Source of the DNA: Lunularia cruciata
Taxonomy: Eukaryota > Streptophyta > Marchantiopsida > Lunulariales > Lunulariaceae
Length of the DNA stretch: 64,000 nucleotides
Reading direction: 5' to 3'
Assembly (NCBI GenBank): GCA_948567375.1
Contig: OX419755.1
Span: 47,931,001 to 47,995,000, forward strand
The stretch's first letter is position 1. Every line of letters begins with the position of its first letter. Below are positions 12,777-24,294 of the stretch, in pieces. A model generated the notes under the pieces. The model was not told the origin of the DNA. It made no database searches and saw only the letters and a program-made list of their open reading frames with translations. The translations under genes and the position numbers were made by a program.

Positions 12777-12905
12777 GATTATATAAATGATTCCAAATTT
12801 CCAATCAAAATCATTGTAGGAATAGTAAGAAACTTGTGCAAAAGAGCATTGCATTTACCTACATGGCCACTTACCTTGTGTGCCATAGGAGAGGATTTCC
12901 AACTT

Positions 12906-13960
12906 CTATGAATGGTAAGAAGATGTACACAAAGTGAGTTTGTTAAATGAAATCATACAAGGATGTGGGAGTTTGGAAATACAATTGTATAAGAAGGGTC
13001 TTACCACAAAGGAGTTGATAAGAAGATGGAGAACAACATAAGACAAACTAAACAATCTTTGCATACATTTTGAAATAATGGATTCTTGTTTGAAAGCCAA
13101 GCAAATATATCTCTTCCAACTCTAGTGAATATTGGCAATGGCACCAAAGAGGAGGTTTGAATCTTGGATGGAACATGCTTTGTTAATTTGGAAGAAGAAC
13201 AAGAAAAATTGGGAGAAAATTCTCCATAGGATTCAATTCTTTTTACCTTCATAGTCCTAAGTACACAAGGATCATAATGTGTTTGAAGAAGAAGGTCAAA
13301 ATGGTTATTCAAGAGGACTAGAATATGACAATGATAATCCATGCTTGACAAGAGCACATGCTGAGCACGAGTACACTTTGGAAGGAGAGGAGGAATATCA
13401 CTCTATAAGAGCACAAACGGACTAAAGAAGTCAAGAAGTTACAATAAAAGAAGAGACAAGAGAAGCATCCAAGGAGACTAGAGAAGGAAAGTGAATCTTG
13501 GAAGAGAAGTAGGATTTCTAAAGTGACCAAAATTACACTAGCCATTGCTACTTTATTGCACAATTTTGCTAGCCATAAAAAATTGCAGAATGAGTTGCTA
13601 GAAGCTAGAGAAAGGTGTAAAATAGCAAAGATTAAAACATCAAAAGTTGCAAAGATCAAAAATAATAGGAAAAAGCTATAGGTATAAAATATATTCAAAA
13701 TGAGTTGCTAGAAGCTAGAGAAAGGTTTAAAATAGCAAAGATTAAAGCATCAAAAGTTGCAAAGATCAAAAAGAATAAGAAAAAGTTGTAGGCATAAAGT
13801 AGATTAAAAAGGGAGAAAATCAAGTCCAAAGTAGAGAAAATTATCATCAAAGAGCAAGGCAAAATCAAAAATAGATTACTCCATTACACTTGAAAGATAG
13901 TTGATGAAATCAAGAGTATTATTACAATACTATCAAATATAGATCTTTGCCTTATGGTTT
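12906..13960 (+). pseudogene. Decayed lysine/glutamate-rich coding fragment of unknown origin
   Basis: Plus-strand frames between about 13135 and 13900, interrupted by stops, encode a highly charged protein. An early part reads MAPKRRFESWMEHALLIWKK and later parts are runs of Lys, Ile and Glu. A 110-bp tandem duplication lies inside (see 13591). No domain is recognised. A similar charged, stop-riddled plus-strand stretch lies at 62081-63150, so this may be an unclassified retroelement gag. The minus-strand frames here look like shadows. Confidence 0.3.
13591..13810 (+). repeat. 110-bp tandem duplication
   Basis: Two adjacent units (13591-13700 and 13701-13810) start TGAGTTGCTAGAAGCTAGAG and continue nearly identically through AAAGATTAAA.CATCAAAAGTTGC. 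The period of 110 is not a multiple of three, so the duplication shifts any reading frame. This suggests it arose after coding was lost. Confidence 0.8.
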
Positions 13961-14985
13961 TAGTAATAGCTATAGTGTGGACCCTAAGTTTCAAGTGCCT
14001 AATTACAACCTAGTAGGAATGATAGTGATAGTGACAAGTGAGTTACTATGAGATTGGCATTAGTATTAGAGTGATAAATAAGAGTAACTATCATGTGTAA
14101 ACTGATTTTATATATAAATTTTACATATTTATTTTATGATATGATTTTATTTTATGATAATTTATGGCCTAGTTGTACAAACCCTTGATCATTGGTACTT
14201 TGAATTCAACCATATTATTTCTCATTCCTTTTGATGTGGTTGTTGAGAACTATTTGAATTTTAGTTTGTGGTTGTCAAGATTTCAAAGATATTTTATTTA
14301 GAATGAACACTCCTAGAAAAACATCTAAAGTCCCTTGACCCTGACATGGTTTGTGCATGCTATGTCAATTGGCTTGTACATTTTGCATATCCTTTTGATA
14401 AGGTAATACGGTAGGAGAGAGGTAGGTTAGATTTAGAAATGGTGGTTGAGTTTGCAGTTTTTGTATGTGTAAATCATGGTTTGCATAAGTAAATAACTAT
14501 GAAGTTTATAGAAGAACAGGACAAAGGAAGATGATAGAGGAAGAGGTAGTTTGAAGATTGTGACTCATAGAGGTTCTTAAGCTTTGAGCTAAAATCCCTT
14601 GAGCCTTGCATTCATGAGTTATGTATTAATGTATGATATTAGCATGAACATTTTATAATTGAATGTCCATTGATCATGGCCATGAAGACTTTATTATTCA
14701 AAAAAATTATAACCATATATGTTAGCATATGGTTAGGAAATATGAACACCTAAAATGAAGAATGAACTATAAAACCATGAATATAAACTATAAAATGTTA
14801 GCACATCCAATTTGAGTGAGTGTAAAGTACACAACATCTAGACCACATAGCATGTATGTTTATAAACTACATAACATGCCGCTCTAGTGCATCATGAAAG
14901 TGCCCATATATAATGATGTGAATAAAGAAAGGACTATAGCACCATATCCATCTCTTCTCATAAGGATGCATATCAAGCTCACAAA
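13961..14985. other. Unassigned A+T-rich DNA
   Basis: No gene or repeat recognised. It ends at the target-site duplication of the gypsy element that starts at 14991. Confidence 0.4.
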
Positions 14986-14990
14986 AGCAT

Positions 14991-15481
14991 TGTAACAATA
15001 TGGAGTTTAGCAACAAAGTTAGTCAAGGTTAACAAAGTAAGAAATGGGCCAAATTGGTCTAGAATATTTTAAAAGTATCTAAGAAGCTACTTTGTACACT
15101 CCTAAGTATTAAGTAATGTGCATGCCAAGTGGTAACTTATAGAATGAAGCTTCTTGGGAAGCTTCCCGGCTACCTTAGCTTGCACTCCAAGTAGGTAACT
15201 TTTAGAGAGAAGTTTCTAGAAGCTTCTAACTAGCTTAGCTTGCACACCAAGTAGATGGCTTCTAGAAAGAAGCTTCTTGAGAAGCTTCACAGTTAACTTG
15301 GCTTGCACTCCAAGAAAGTAGTTCAAGGAAGCTTCTTGAGAAGCTTCTCAAGAGCCTTGTATGATCCCTATAAATACCAAAACTGAAGCTCATGCTAGGC
15401 ATTTGGAGTTTCCCACACACTCAAGTGTCCCAATTTGATCTTCCATTCTCCTATTTCTTTCCTTGGTCTTGGTCTTTTACA
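14991..15481 (+). repeat. Element A 5' LTR with HSE array and TATA box
   Basis: 491 bp, starting TGTAACAATATGG and ending TTTTACA. The middle consists of three or four related modules of about 55-60 bp, each with an AAGCTT-centred inverted repeat and AGCTTGCAC. At 15209-15226 it has a perfect GAA-GT-TTC-TA-GAA-GC-TTC array. A TATA box (TATAAATA, 15369-15376) follows about 145 bp later, which puts transcription start near 15400. Confidence 0.88.
15209..15226 (+). promoter_or_regulatory. Perfect four-unit heat-shock element in the LTR
   Basis: Four inverted pentamer cores alternate GAA, TTC, GAA, TTC with exactly two bases between each, the consensus binding array of heat-shock transcription factor trimers. 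A second cluster (TTC-TA-GAA at 15260-15267, plus GAAGCTTC blocks around 15269-15287) follows. Binding is inferred from the motif alone. Confidence 0.6.
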
Positions 15482-15482
15482 C

Positions 15483-15494
15483 TGGTAATAGAGC
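15483..15494 (+). other. Primer-binding site, tRNA-iMet type
   Basis: TGGTAATAGAGC differs by two bases from TGGTATCAGAGC and lies one base after the LTR end, the normal position for priming minus-strand synthesis. The related elements have TGGTATCAAAGC. Confidence 0.85.
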
Positions 15495-15689
15495 ATGAAT
15501 GGGATGGATGGAATTTATGGACCACCAAATCCATTTTTTTCAAACCAGTGGGATTTTTGTTTCCAAGTATTATTTAAGAATTTCACACAATTCATCACCT
15601 CATGCTTTGGGCAAATTTTTTTGAATGTGATCACCTTGTTGTATGAATCCTTGGTACTTCTGGTTGTAACTTATGGAGACGGTGGACGT

Positions 15690-16570
15690 GTTGCAGCTAT
15701 GTGTTAATAAATTAGATAAATTAGGAGTAGTATGATAGAGTAGTAGTCACAATAGTTATGCCCAAGGCTATCATTAATATGTAGCAACAAATCAAGCACC
15801 TTGCTTGATTGTTGGATGAATGAGAATATCAATGAAAAGAGCATGTAGAAAGAGCACCAATTCAAGAAGGAGAAGATTGAATCCAATTTTCAAAATCCAA
15901 GGTGTTTAAAAGCAAGAATCTTCCGTGTGTAGTGGAGAATTTTATGTTTGACTATGAATACTATTTTGAAGCTACCAACCTTCAAGATAAATAGAAATAG
16001 ATTATCTTGGCTTCCAGCCAATGGATGGAGTAGCAAAGCTATGGTAGCAATTCCTAATGGAGCAAATTGAAAGGCAATTTGTTGCACAAATCTTGACTTT
16101 GGAAAAATTCAAGAGTACAATAATTGGTCAATTCAAGCTATAAATGCCACACAAGCTGCACAAGATAGGTTGGCATAGTCAAAGTAGATTGATCCTATAA
16201 AAAGTTACATCACTCAATCCTAAAACACCATCATGCAAATTTTAGATATATTAGAAGGTGAAGCTCTGGATCAATTTGTGAGGAGCTTGAAGTCACAAAC
16301 TAAATTGGAGGAAACTATGCAAGAGCCACAACACTTGGAAGAAGCCATGCAGTTGGCCAAACCCTTTGATTCCTTGGTTGTGACAACTTGGTCTTGACCT
16401 TGACCTCCACAAAACCTACCAATATACTACACATGGATGGAGGAACTAGCATCAATGGAGTTTGATGTCATTCAAATGAGATCACTTTGGCACCACAGAT
16501 AGAGAAAAATTGTGACAAAATGGTGGTTATTTCTATTGTTGCCAAATTAGACATTGCATTGTTGAATGTC
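15690..16570 (+). pseudogene. Element A gag remnant with CCHC knuckle
   Basis: The reading frame is broken several times. The start (QQIKHL-like) aligns with the gag start of the miniature element at 11838. A middle part (about 16090-16330) matches the capsid-region fragment kept at 29823-30050. Near 16521-16565 the phrase YFYCCQIRHCIVEC is a zinc knuckle in which the first Cys is Tyr. It would have packaged element RNA; it is non-functional here. Confidence 0.7.
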
Positions 16571-16631
16571 TACTCAAGAATGAGTAACCTCAACAAGTTG
16601 CCTAGGTGGAGTTTGTGGAGCACAATGATCA

Positions 16632-17027
16632 ATGAAACTAGGAATCCTAATAGGAGATTTTGAGCCACCTATTGGGAACTCAATTAGTTCTAATGAGATT
16701 GAAGGCTTAACTTATGCAAGTTTGCTTTACTTGCAAGGAAAGATATTTTATTGTGATTGTAAGATTTTGGTTGATCCTAGAAGTTCAGAAAATTGCATAT
16801 CCATGCAATTAACAAAGGTATTACATATTCCTATCAAGCCAAAAATTAGAAGCAAATTGATGATGGCGGATGGTAGAAAGGGTTCTGCATTTTGTACCTC
16901 ATATTTTGTTATATTTAGGATTGGGAAGGAGTATTTGGAGTGTATGAGGTTTGTAGTGGCACCTCTACACTATGATGTCATTTTGAGTTTGCCTTGGCTT
17001 GAACATCATAAGGTTCAAACTAATTAA
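16632..17027 (+). pseudogene. Element A protease domain
   Basis: Open over about 130 codons. It contains the retropepsin-like block ILVDPRSSENCIS, where the usual D-S-G reads D-P-R, followed by LMMADGRKGSAF and a C-terminal YDVILSLPWLEHH resembling the I-L-G-M-x-W-L block of gypsy proteases. The catalytic Asp is present but the loss of Gly in D-S/T-G makes activity unlikely. The equivalent in element B (29098-29469) reads D-F-G. Confidence 0.75.
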
Positions 17028-17090
17028 AACCAATGACAAATTCAAGTACAACACCAAGGTAGGAACTTCAGATTTGGTTATCTAGCACCT

Positions 17091-17441
17091 TTGAGTAAGA
17101 CACCTAAGAATAGTCATCCCAAGATGGGAAGTTTATCAAGAGCAACCATAAAGCAAGCTTTGGAGGAATATAAGCACCAAGTTGGGAAGTTTGTCAAGAA
17201 AGTAGCCATAGAGCAAACTTTGAAGGAAGATAAGTCCCAATATGGGAAGTTTGTTAGTAAAGCAGCCAAAGAGCAAGCTTTGAATGTAAATAAGTCCTTA
17301 GATGGGAAGTTTATTAGTGAAATCGTTATAAAACAAGCTTTGGAGGAAGATAAGTTTATTTTGCAATGTAGATCAAGCCAATTGCACAAAGAGAATCTGA
17401 GGAGTGTCAAGAGCCTCATCAAGCAATGGTTGATCAAATAG
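17091..17441 (+). repeat. 60-bp coding tandem repeats between protease and RT
   Basis: A 351-bp open stretch made of about four imperfect 60-bp (20-codon) units. Each encodes a phrase such as GKFVKKVAIEQTLKEDKSQ or GKFVSKAAKEQALNVNKSL, with the anchor GKF and an E/KQ-A/T-L core. Units begin near 17125, 17186, 17246 and 17306. The period is a multiple of three, so the frame is kept. The frame ends TGA-like into the RT region (QEFVDVF from about 17441). Function unknown; a spacer or protein-binding linker is possible. Confidence 0.75.
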
Positions 17442-18240
17442 TTCAAGAGTTTGTGGATGTGTTTATGGATGATCTATCAAAGGGATTACACTTTGATTAT
17501 GGTATGCTCTTCAAGATTGAGTTATTGCCAAGGAGTACTCCAATGAGTAGACCAATCTATTGGCTCTCACCAAAGGAGTTGGAGGAGTTGCAATCAACAC
17601 TTATAGAGTTGTTGGAGAAGAATTTCATACAACATAGTACATCTCCTTGGGGAACATAGGTACTATTCATTCCAGAGAAGGATGGAGAATTTTTTTTCTA
17701 CATTGATTACCGTGGACTCATTAAAAAACAATGAAGAATGCATATCCCTTGCCTTGAATTGATAACTTGCTTGATCAATTGGGTGAAGCACAATACTTCT
17801 CCAATTTGGATCTTTGTAGCAGCTATTAGCAAATCTCAATTGATAGGTAGAATGTACAAAAGATTGCCTTTCACACAAGGTCTGGGTATTTTGAATAGAG
17901 AGTTTTACCTTTTGGGCTCCCTAATGCTCCAGCAATCTTCATGGATCAGATGCATTGAGTGTTGGATGGATTATTGGATTGATACGTGATGGTGTTCTTG
18001 GATGACATTTTAATTTATAGCAAGACAAAGGCAGAACACATAAATCATGTGTGTGAAGTCTTAAGGAAACTACGTCAACGGAAGTTTTATTGCAAGAAGT
18101 CAAAGTGTGCCTTTGGCAGAAGGAAGTCACCTTCTTGGGTGATAAGATCTCATCCAAGGGGATCAAGATGGAAGAGAAGAAAATCAAGGTCATTATTGAT
18201 TGGCCTACTCCAAAGGATGCCACAAAGGTGCAGTGTTTAA
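17426..18240 (+). pseudogene. Element A reverse transcriptase, broken
   Basis: The finger region (17426-17659) has the gypsy start HFDYGMLFKIELLP and ends SPWGT before a stop. After stops and shifts, the palm carries VMVFLDDILIYS (17989-18021), the Ty3/gypsy form of the catalytic Y/F-x-D-D box, with both Asp codons intact. The connected stretch CEVLRKLRQRKFYCKKSKC (about 18050-18110) is the normal follow-on. At least four in-frame stops prevent a product. Confidence 0.88.
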
Positions 18241-18640
18241 TAAATCGGTAAGTTTTTACCAATTGTTCATCCATTATTATGCAGACATGGCAACACCATT
18301 GACCAACCTCTTGGGGAAAAGTTCAAGCTTTCAATGGACCACCAAGCATGAAGATGCATTCCAAAGGCTGAAACATATGGTGTCTTCAAGATCTCTTCTT
18401 CAACCATATGATCTTCAACTATCTTATATGGTTGAATTTGATGCTTCTAACTTTACCATTGGAGCTATATTGCAACAAGAATTCCTAAATGGGTTACATC
18501 TCATTGCCTTTGTGTCTCACCAATTAAACACCACAAAAGGGAATTACTCTATATGAGATCAGGAACAACTAGCAATGGTATATGCCACCAAGGTATGGAG
18601 GCATTATCGTCTTGATATCTGACTTGTGCATCTCCAAGAA
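18241..18640 (+). pseudogene. Element A RNase H domain
   Basis: Open over much of 18200-18556. TPLTNLLGKSSSFQWTTK and EDAFQRLKHMVSS are the RT-RNase H hinge typical of gypsy. MVEFDASNFTIGAILQQE carries the first catalytic Asp of the gypsy RNase H D-A-S block, and FVSHQLNTTKGNYS matches the S-R-x-L-x-x-A-E-x-N-Y block with the catalytic Glu missing. Broken by a stop at about 18555. Confidence 0.82.
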
Positions 18641-19220
18641 GCCCATGACTTACCAATCATCGGTCACATGGGTGTGGACAAGACCTTGGGTATCCTCTAA
18701 CGCCAATGATGGTGGCCCAACATGGCACGAGATGTTCAAGAGTTTGTCCAATTGTGTGAGAGCTGCCAATGTAAGAAGGCCAACAACCAAAAACCGAGTG
18801 GACTCTTTCAACATTCTATCTGCTTGATGGGAACACATGCGCTTTGATCTCATTACATCCTTACCCAGGACAAAGCAAGATCACACAATTATAGTGGTGT
18901 TTGTGGATAAGCTTAGTAAGCAAATCCATTTGGGACCAACCTTTGATACCATGGATGTGCCAACATTGACACAAATCTACTTCAACATTATCTTCAAGCA
19001 TCATGGGATACCTTATGTACTCATCCCGACAATGACAATAGAAAATTTTGACAAATACTCTTCCATATACTTAGCACAAGATTGCTTTGTACACGGCCTA
19101 TCATACTCAAATTGATGGACAAATTGAACGTAAAAATTTCACTTTGGAGGATATGCTTTGTGCTTTTGTCAATGTCCACAATACCAATTGGGATGAATGT
19201 CTTATAGCTACAGAGTTTGC
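18641..19220 (+). pseudogene. Element A integrase, broken
   Basis: A degraded H-H-C-C region (18650-18800) precedes a core starting RFDLITSLPRTKQDHTII then VVFVDKLSKQIHLGPTFD (18837-18970), which holds the first catalytic Asp. The second Asp block, normally F-D-x-D-P-x-F, is damaged near 19020-19060. A later phrase around 19110 (hinting at H-P-Q-x-D-G-Q) lies in another frame. Confidence 0.8.
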
Positions 19221-19346
19221 TTACAATAATTCCAAATAGGCAAGCACTAGATTTCTCCTTTCTTCCACAATTTTGGCCAAGATCAACTTGTTACAAAATC
19301 TCTTCTTTCTCCTCCTCCATCTCATGTCCCTCATACTTCCACCTTC

Positions 19347-19850
19347 TTGACCACCATATCCCAATCCTTCCAACAAGCCAAATCTCATCTCCTTATTACT
19401 CAAAATTATCAGAAAAAATATGCAAACCACCATCATTATGATCTTAACTTTCAAGTTGGTGATAAGGTCATGCTCTCATCCAATAACCTACCCCTCCCAC
19501 ATGATACCCAAGTTCGTAAATTTGCTCCTAATCAAATAGTACCCTTTGATAGCACCCAAATCATTTCTCTTTTTGCTTATCAATTTGCTTTGCCTTGTCC
19601 TATATGCATCTACCGTGTCTTTCATATTTCCAAGTTGAAACCTTTTGTTCCTAATCTTCTTTTTACTCTTGTCTCCAACCTCTTCCTCTTCCAATCCCTA
19701 CTAATGATCATGAACAGTATGAATTTGATTGGATCCTTGCATGTTGCCTCATTCAACAAGGCCATCAACAACATATTGAGTATAAAGTCCTCTAGAAAGG
19801 GTATCTCCTTCATGATTATACTTGGGAGCCTCTTTCTTAGCTGAAAAATA
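19347..19850 (+). pseudogene. Element A GPY/F region and chromodomain
   Basis: After QQAKSHLLITQNYQKKYAN comes DLNFQVGDKVMLSSNNLP, the gypsy integrase C-terminal block, then a GPY/F-like RKFAPNQIVPF and YRVFHISKLKPF. In another frame at about 19701-19820 the translation EFDWILACCLIQQG, then EYKVL, KGY and TWEPLS is a recognisable chromodomain, with a stop where W is expected before KGY. Chromodomains direct integration to marked chromatin in chromoviruses. Confidence 0.8.
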
Positions 19851-19921
19851 TACAAATGGCAATCTAGGAGTTTGAAGCTTCAATGGCAATGAGGACATCA
19901 CCAACTACCGGTGGGGGAATA

Positions 19922-20390
19922 TATAACAATATAGAGTTTTGTGAGAAATTTAGTCAAGGCTAACAAAGTAACAAATTGGCCAAATTAGCCAAGAATATTC
20001 TAGAAGTATCTAGGAAGCTAATTGGTACCCTCCCAAGTATTGGGTAATGTGCATGCCAAGTGGTAACTTCTAGAAGGAAGCTTCTTGGCTACCTTAGCTT
20101 GCACTCCAAGTAGATAACTTCTAGAAGGAAGCTTCTAACTAGCTTAGCTTGCATGCCAAGTAGGTAGCTTCTAAAAGGAAGCTTCTTGAGAAGCTTCTCG
20201 GTTAACTTGGCTTGCACTACAAGAAAGCGGTTCAAGGAAACTTCTTGAGAAGCTTCTCAGGATCCTTATATGCTCCTTATAAATACCAAAACCAAAGCTC
20301 ATGTTAAGCATTTGGAGTTTCTCACAAACTCAAGTGTCCCAATGTGATCTTCCATTCTCTTATTTCTCCCCTCGGTCTTGGTCTTTTACA
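19922..20390 (+). repeat. Element A 3' LTR
   Basis: 469 bp, aligned end to end with the 5' LTR but with many substitutions and small gaps. Its first bases are TATAACAATA instead of TGTAACAATA. It keeps the AGCTTGCAC modules, GAAGCTTCTTGAGAAGCTTC inverted repeats and a TATAAATACC box. It ends at the AGCAT target duplication. Confidence 0.88.
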
Positions 20391-20395
20391 AGCAT

Positions 20396-20769
20396 GTGAC
20401 AACCCAACAAGTATCACTTTTGTGGTAATAAATAAATAAATTTTGTTCTTAGAGAGATATGATTCAAAGTTGGTCAAATACAAAGTCAAACAGTAACAAA
20501 CATGGTTCTTCTTTAATCTCTCGGGTAGAAATCACACCCAAAAACAAGTAACAAGTGCTCAACTTGACAACTTGTCACAAATTACACACCCATAATCACA
20601 ATACACTCCAATCTTTCCAAACCAACTTTGATTGTGATGATTCAGATTTTTCCCAAAGATGACTACTTCACCATAAAAAAAAACTTTGCCTTAGAATTGT
20701 GTTCTACCCCTCCACCGAAGGCACAACTTCCTTGATCAAAATTGCTTTGCATCAATCTTGCACTACACT
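20396..20769. other. Unassigned DNA
   Basis: Between the gypsy element and the decayed coiled-coil coding region. No feature recognised. Confidence 0.4.
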
Positions 20770-23700
20770 TACAAATGCAAAATACTACCAACACTACAAT
20801 TCCTCTTAGATATGTCAAGGCATTGCTGTGATTGCACTTCACTCATGATCAAATACACACAATGAAGATCAGCACTATGAAATCCAACATCCAACAAATC
20901 CACTGACTTGCAATTCAAAATTCTCCACACACTTACAAACACAAACACAAGATTGATACTCAGAATTAAGCTCAAGGGACAAGCACTAAGAGATAGCACT
21001 TCACTTTATCTATCTTCAAAATTACAAATACTGAACAACACAAGATTGCAAATACCTCCTTTAAATAGGTAGAGCACTTTGACAATTACTAACAACTATA
21101 CCATTTTACAACTTTACCAACTTGTAGATCCAAAATGACAATGCACTTCTTCATATTTGCCACTTCATATCTCAAAATTGTTTCTACTCCAATCCGATGT
21201 CAACCTCAATGTTTTGTTCCAAACCCAAAGTAACTTCACATACTACTCTATTTTTGGGTCTATCTATTACCACTAAATCTTCTACAATTCTCCTACCTCT
21301 TCATGCTGAACTGAAATTAAAGACATGTGTAATCTATCTACATCTTTATCCTCTAACCCACCTGTCTCTAATGTCTCAAATAATAGATCCAAAGATACTT
21401 GCACTCCTACATCTATAACTTCGTACTTCTTATCTCTCTTCATGCTACTCCAAAGTTTCTCTAACTCAAAATTTACTAAATCTAATTTAAGACATACATT
21501 GTCTCCTACTTCTAATATCTCCCTACCTACTTGATCTCTTAAGTAAATTAATAATTTGTTTGATTCAATATCTTTTGTTTCCTTCTTCCTTGTTGCCTAT
21601 ACCAGCAACTTCAACTCGTGCAATCTTGATTCCTCCAATTGACACACAAACATAGTTCTAAGCATTGCCTTCACCCTCACCACCACTTCTTCAATTGTCT
21701 ATTGTCTCGGCATCTGCAGCTTCTCTCTTTTTGCTAACAACTCCTCACGGTACATCTTTACTTCATCTTCCAACACGGCCTTCAAAGCTTCCTTCTACTT
21801 CACACTTTGACCAAGTTGCTCTTCCATTCCTTTGACTAAACCCCACAATCTCTCCTCTTCCTCATTTTGTGTAGCTAACTCCCTTTGCCAAGCTCTATCT
21901 TTCTCTGCCACCCTTGTCTTTAAACTCTCCAACTCTTGCTCCATTATTGTTGCCATTGCTTTCAAATGAATGATCTCTACTTGCATGTCATGCACTTCCA
22001 CCCTCAAAATCTTAGAATTCTCCACTTGCTTCCTTCTTTCTTCCTCTTCCTTCACCATGGCTTTGCCTCTCTTCACGAAGTCCCTTGTCAGGCTTTCAAT
22101 CTCCTTCCTCTTGAGCTCTACTTCAGTCCTGAGTTCTACTAATTCTCACTCTCCATGAATTAATTCCTTCTCAAATCTGAACTTTCCTCACTCATATAAT
22201 GCAATATTGCAAATTCATCTTTCACTTTCGAGTGATCTTTCTTCAACTCTTCACTCTTCTTCTTTAAAGTGCAATAGCAAAGGACAAACTACCAACGATA
22301 AATATTCTCAAAGTCCCTTGAACTCTCAAAGTCTTCTTTCCTTACTTTCTCTACTAGAGCTCTACTCCAAAGTCGTAACCTCCTCACTCTCAAAGGCATG
22401 TCATCTGAGCTCTCTCCCTTCTCCACTCCTAGGCTTACATTACTTGCTTCTGGCCCGGTAGTAGGAACACTACTCCTTAATCTTTTGCCCTTCTAAAACT
22501 TTGACTTTGGCTTAATGTCTAGTGTCTCTTCCATTTCCATATTAGGCAATTCTTGACACAGGTTTCCTCCTCCTTCCATATAATCAATTGCCACATGGAA
22601 CTCTTGCTCTTCATTATCAACATCATCTTTGCCCCGTTGCTGAACTTTTGCCTCACCTTTACTTCTACTAGTCGACCCTTCACTCCACAATTTCAACTTT
22701 GGTTCTTCTTCTTCTCTCGATTCTTCTGTCTTGTACCGGGCTTTGTCTTCCAATTCTTCTACTCCTAATGACTCATCGATCACCACAACATCTTGCCTTG
22801 GGTTCACCTTCTGTATTTTCTTTGGCTGGATTGGCAACAGGCTCTCCTCAGGATGACTTTGCTTCCTTGTCTTTGGGATGTTTATTGCTACCCTCATGTG
22901 TTGCCCAATCCTTGCATAGTATTCATTGTTGCTTCAAATGTGGCAGATGTATTGTTGTTCCTCCTTATCTGCAATCTTTCATAAGTTCAGATGAAAATGC
23001 GACACCATCTTCCTTTGATCCGTTTCTTTCATCAAATTCAGTCCAAACTAGAGATGGGCAGCAAACAGCACCAAATAGTGAGGAGCATCTTGATCTCTCT
23101 AACACCACACCATCTATTGCATTCTTTGGTGAAAACACTTTGCCCAATTCACCGGCAATCATGCAAACATATGATGGAAAAACACTACCTGATGCTTCAT
23201 TACATATGTCATGCAATCCGGCTTGAAGAGTGCTATCATCGCCCCAATGATGCTTTGCCTGATCGGGTCTCAATATGTATCAACTTTATACCCATTCTTT
23301 GGAAGCAACATAGTGAAGGAATTGCGGATTTCATTTGTCTCCTCCACAAGCTCTCCCTTCCCAAGGAATGTCGTGCAAGTTTCCTCACCGGCCTCTCTTT
23401 CCAACACCAATCTCCAATCTGACTCTATCCATTGAGCCGGATTTCCTCTCTTCTCCTCATTCTCAAGACCTTTCCTCACAATCACTTGCAGCTACTTTTC
23501 CTATGAACCTTGGAAAACTCAAATTCTAGTTCCAGTTCCAGGCCAAAAATGTGATACAAAGTCTGTTCAAGACTTTGATCTTGGTGATCATGTCTAATCT
23601 TCTAATCACCGGGTTTCTTACTGCAAGAGATGGAATCTTCTTCTTACCCTTCCTCAACATTGTGCAATCTCTAACGCAAGGTAGCAAGAAAATAATTCTA

Positions 23701-23830
23701 CCTTCCCTTGGTCTCAAGATCCTAACTCACTCAGATCTGTTAAACATTTGGACTGGCTTTGCTATAGGCACTCCTTTGGGTCTGCTACTCACTAGCTTAG
23801 GATACTTGCATGACATTTCATAATCCCCTT
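20770..23830 (-). pseudogene. Decayed large coiled-coil/acidic protein, unknown family
   Basis: On the minus strand the translation stays protein-like over about 3 kb, with stops and shifts. From the 5' side: a basic part (RIIFLLPCVRDCTMLRKGKK, about 23717-23526); WIESDWRLVLEREAGEET (23485-23270); an acidic, charged part with VVIDESLGVEELEDKARYK (22897-22493); a coiled coil (22076-21795, VEIIHLKAMATIMEQELESL); and later GREILEVGDNVCLKLD (about 21530). Plus-strand frames in the same region are Ser/Leu-rich shadows. It resembles the gag-like first protein of a large plant retroelement or a host gene remnant; I recognise no named domain. Confidence 0.4.
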
Positions 23831-24294
23831 GATGAAGTTTTGATTTTATAGTGCTTTGCTGATTGGTCATTCTTCCGTCAGTCTTCACTAAGACTCACAG
23901 CTTTTGCATGAGTTCATCCTGGCACTATCAAGATTTAGTTCTTTGCGCCTTAGCCATTTTTCATACTTGTCCTTTCTTGCTCAAAAAAATCTGAAGGACA
24001 GTTGTTACATCGTCTTCACATCAGGTTGATCATCCCGGGATGAAGTTTCCTTACTTTGGGTTTCTCTGGCCAAGTCTGATCCAAGAACTTTGGTTCTGAC
24101 CTAAAGTCTCTTTACTTGGGTTACAACCCAAGGACACAATTCTCCTTCTTTCAATGCCATTTGGGTTCAATACAACTTTGTCTCTACACTTCAAAACAAA
24201 ACAAAACAAAAATATGGGTACCACAAAGCATCATCATAAAAGCTCATAAGGGTAGAAGAATAATCCCTAGATCGAAAGGAGGTCCATTCCTCCT

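Larger units (their letters stand above)
14991..20390 (+). mobile_element. Ty3/gypsy chromovirus, full-length but decayed (element A)
   Basis: A 5.4-kb element with two LTRs (14991-15481 and 19922-20390), flanked by identical 5-bp target duplications AGCAT (14986-14990 and 20391-20395). After the 5' LTR comes TGGTAATAGAGC (15483-15494), close to the TGGTATCAGAGC that pairs with plant initiator tRNA-Met. A purine tract GTGGGGGAA (19911-19919) precedes the 3' LTR. Inside, in order: gag with a CCHC knuckle, protease, a repeat linker, RT, RNase H, integrase, GPY/F region and chromodomain. That order is Ty3/gypsy and the chromodomain marks a chromovirus. Many stops and frameshifts and clearly diverged LTRs mean it is old and immobile by itself. 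Confidence 0.92.

Noticed and set aside
13001-13698. Two hydrophobic minus-strand frames suggesting membrane proteins
   Set aside because: Leu/Phe/Ser-rich antisense of the lysine-rich plus-strand tract; no start context or family match.
17114-17446. A 110-codon minus-strand frame
   Set aside because: Reverse shadow of the 60-bp repeat linker of element A.
22699-23226. A 175-codon plus-strand frame
   Set aside because: Ser/Leu-rich shadow of the minus-strand charged coding region; composition is typical of the reverse complement of acidic coiled-coil sequence.
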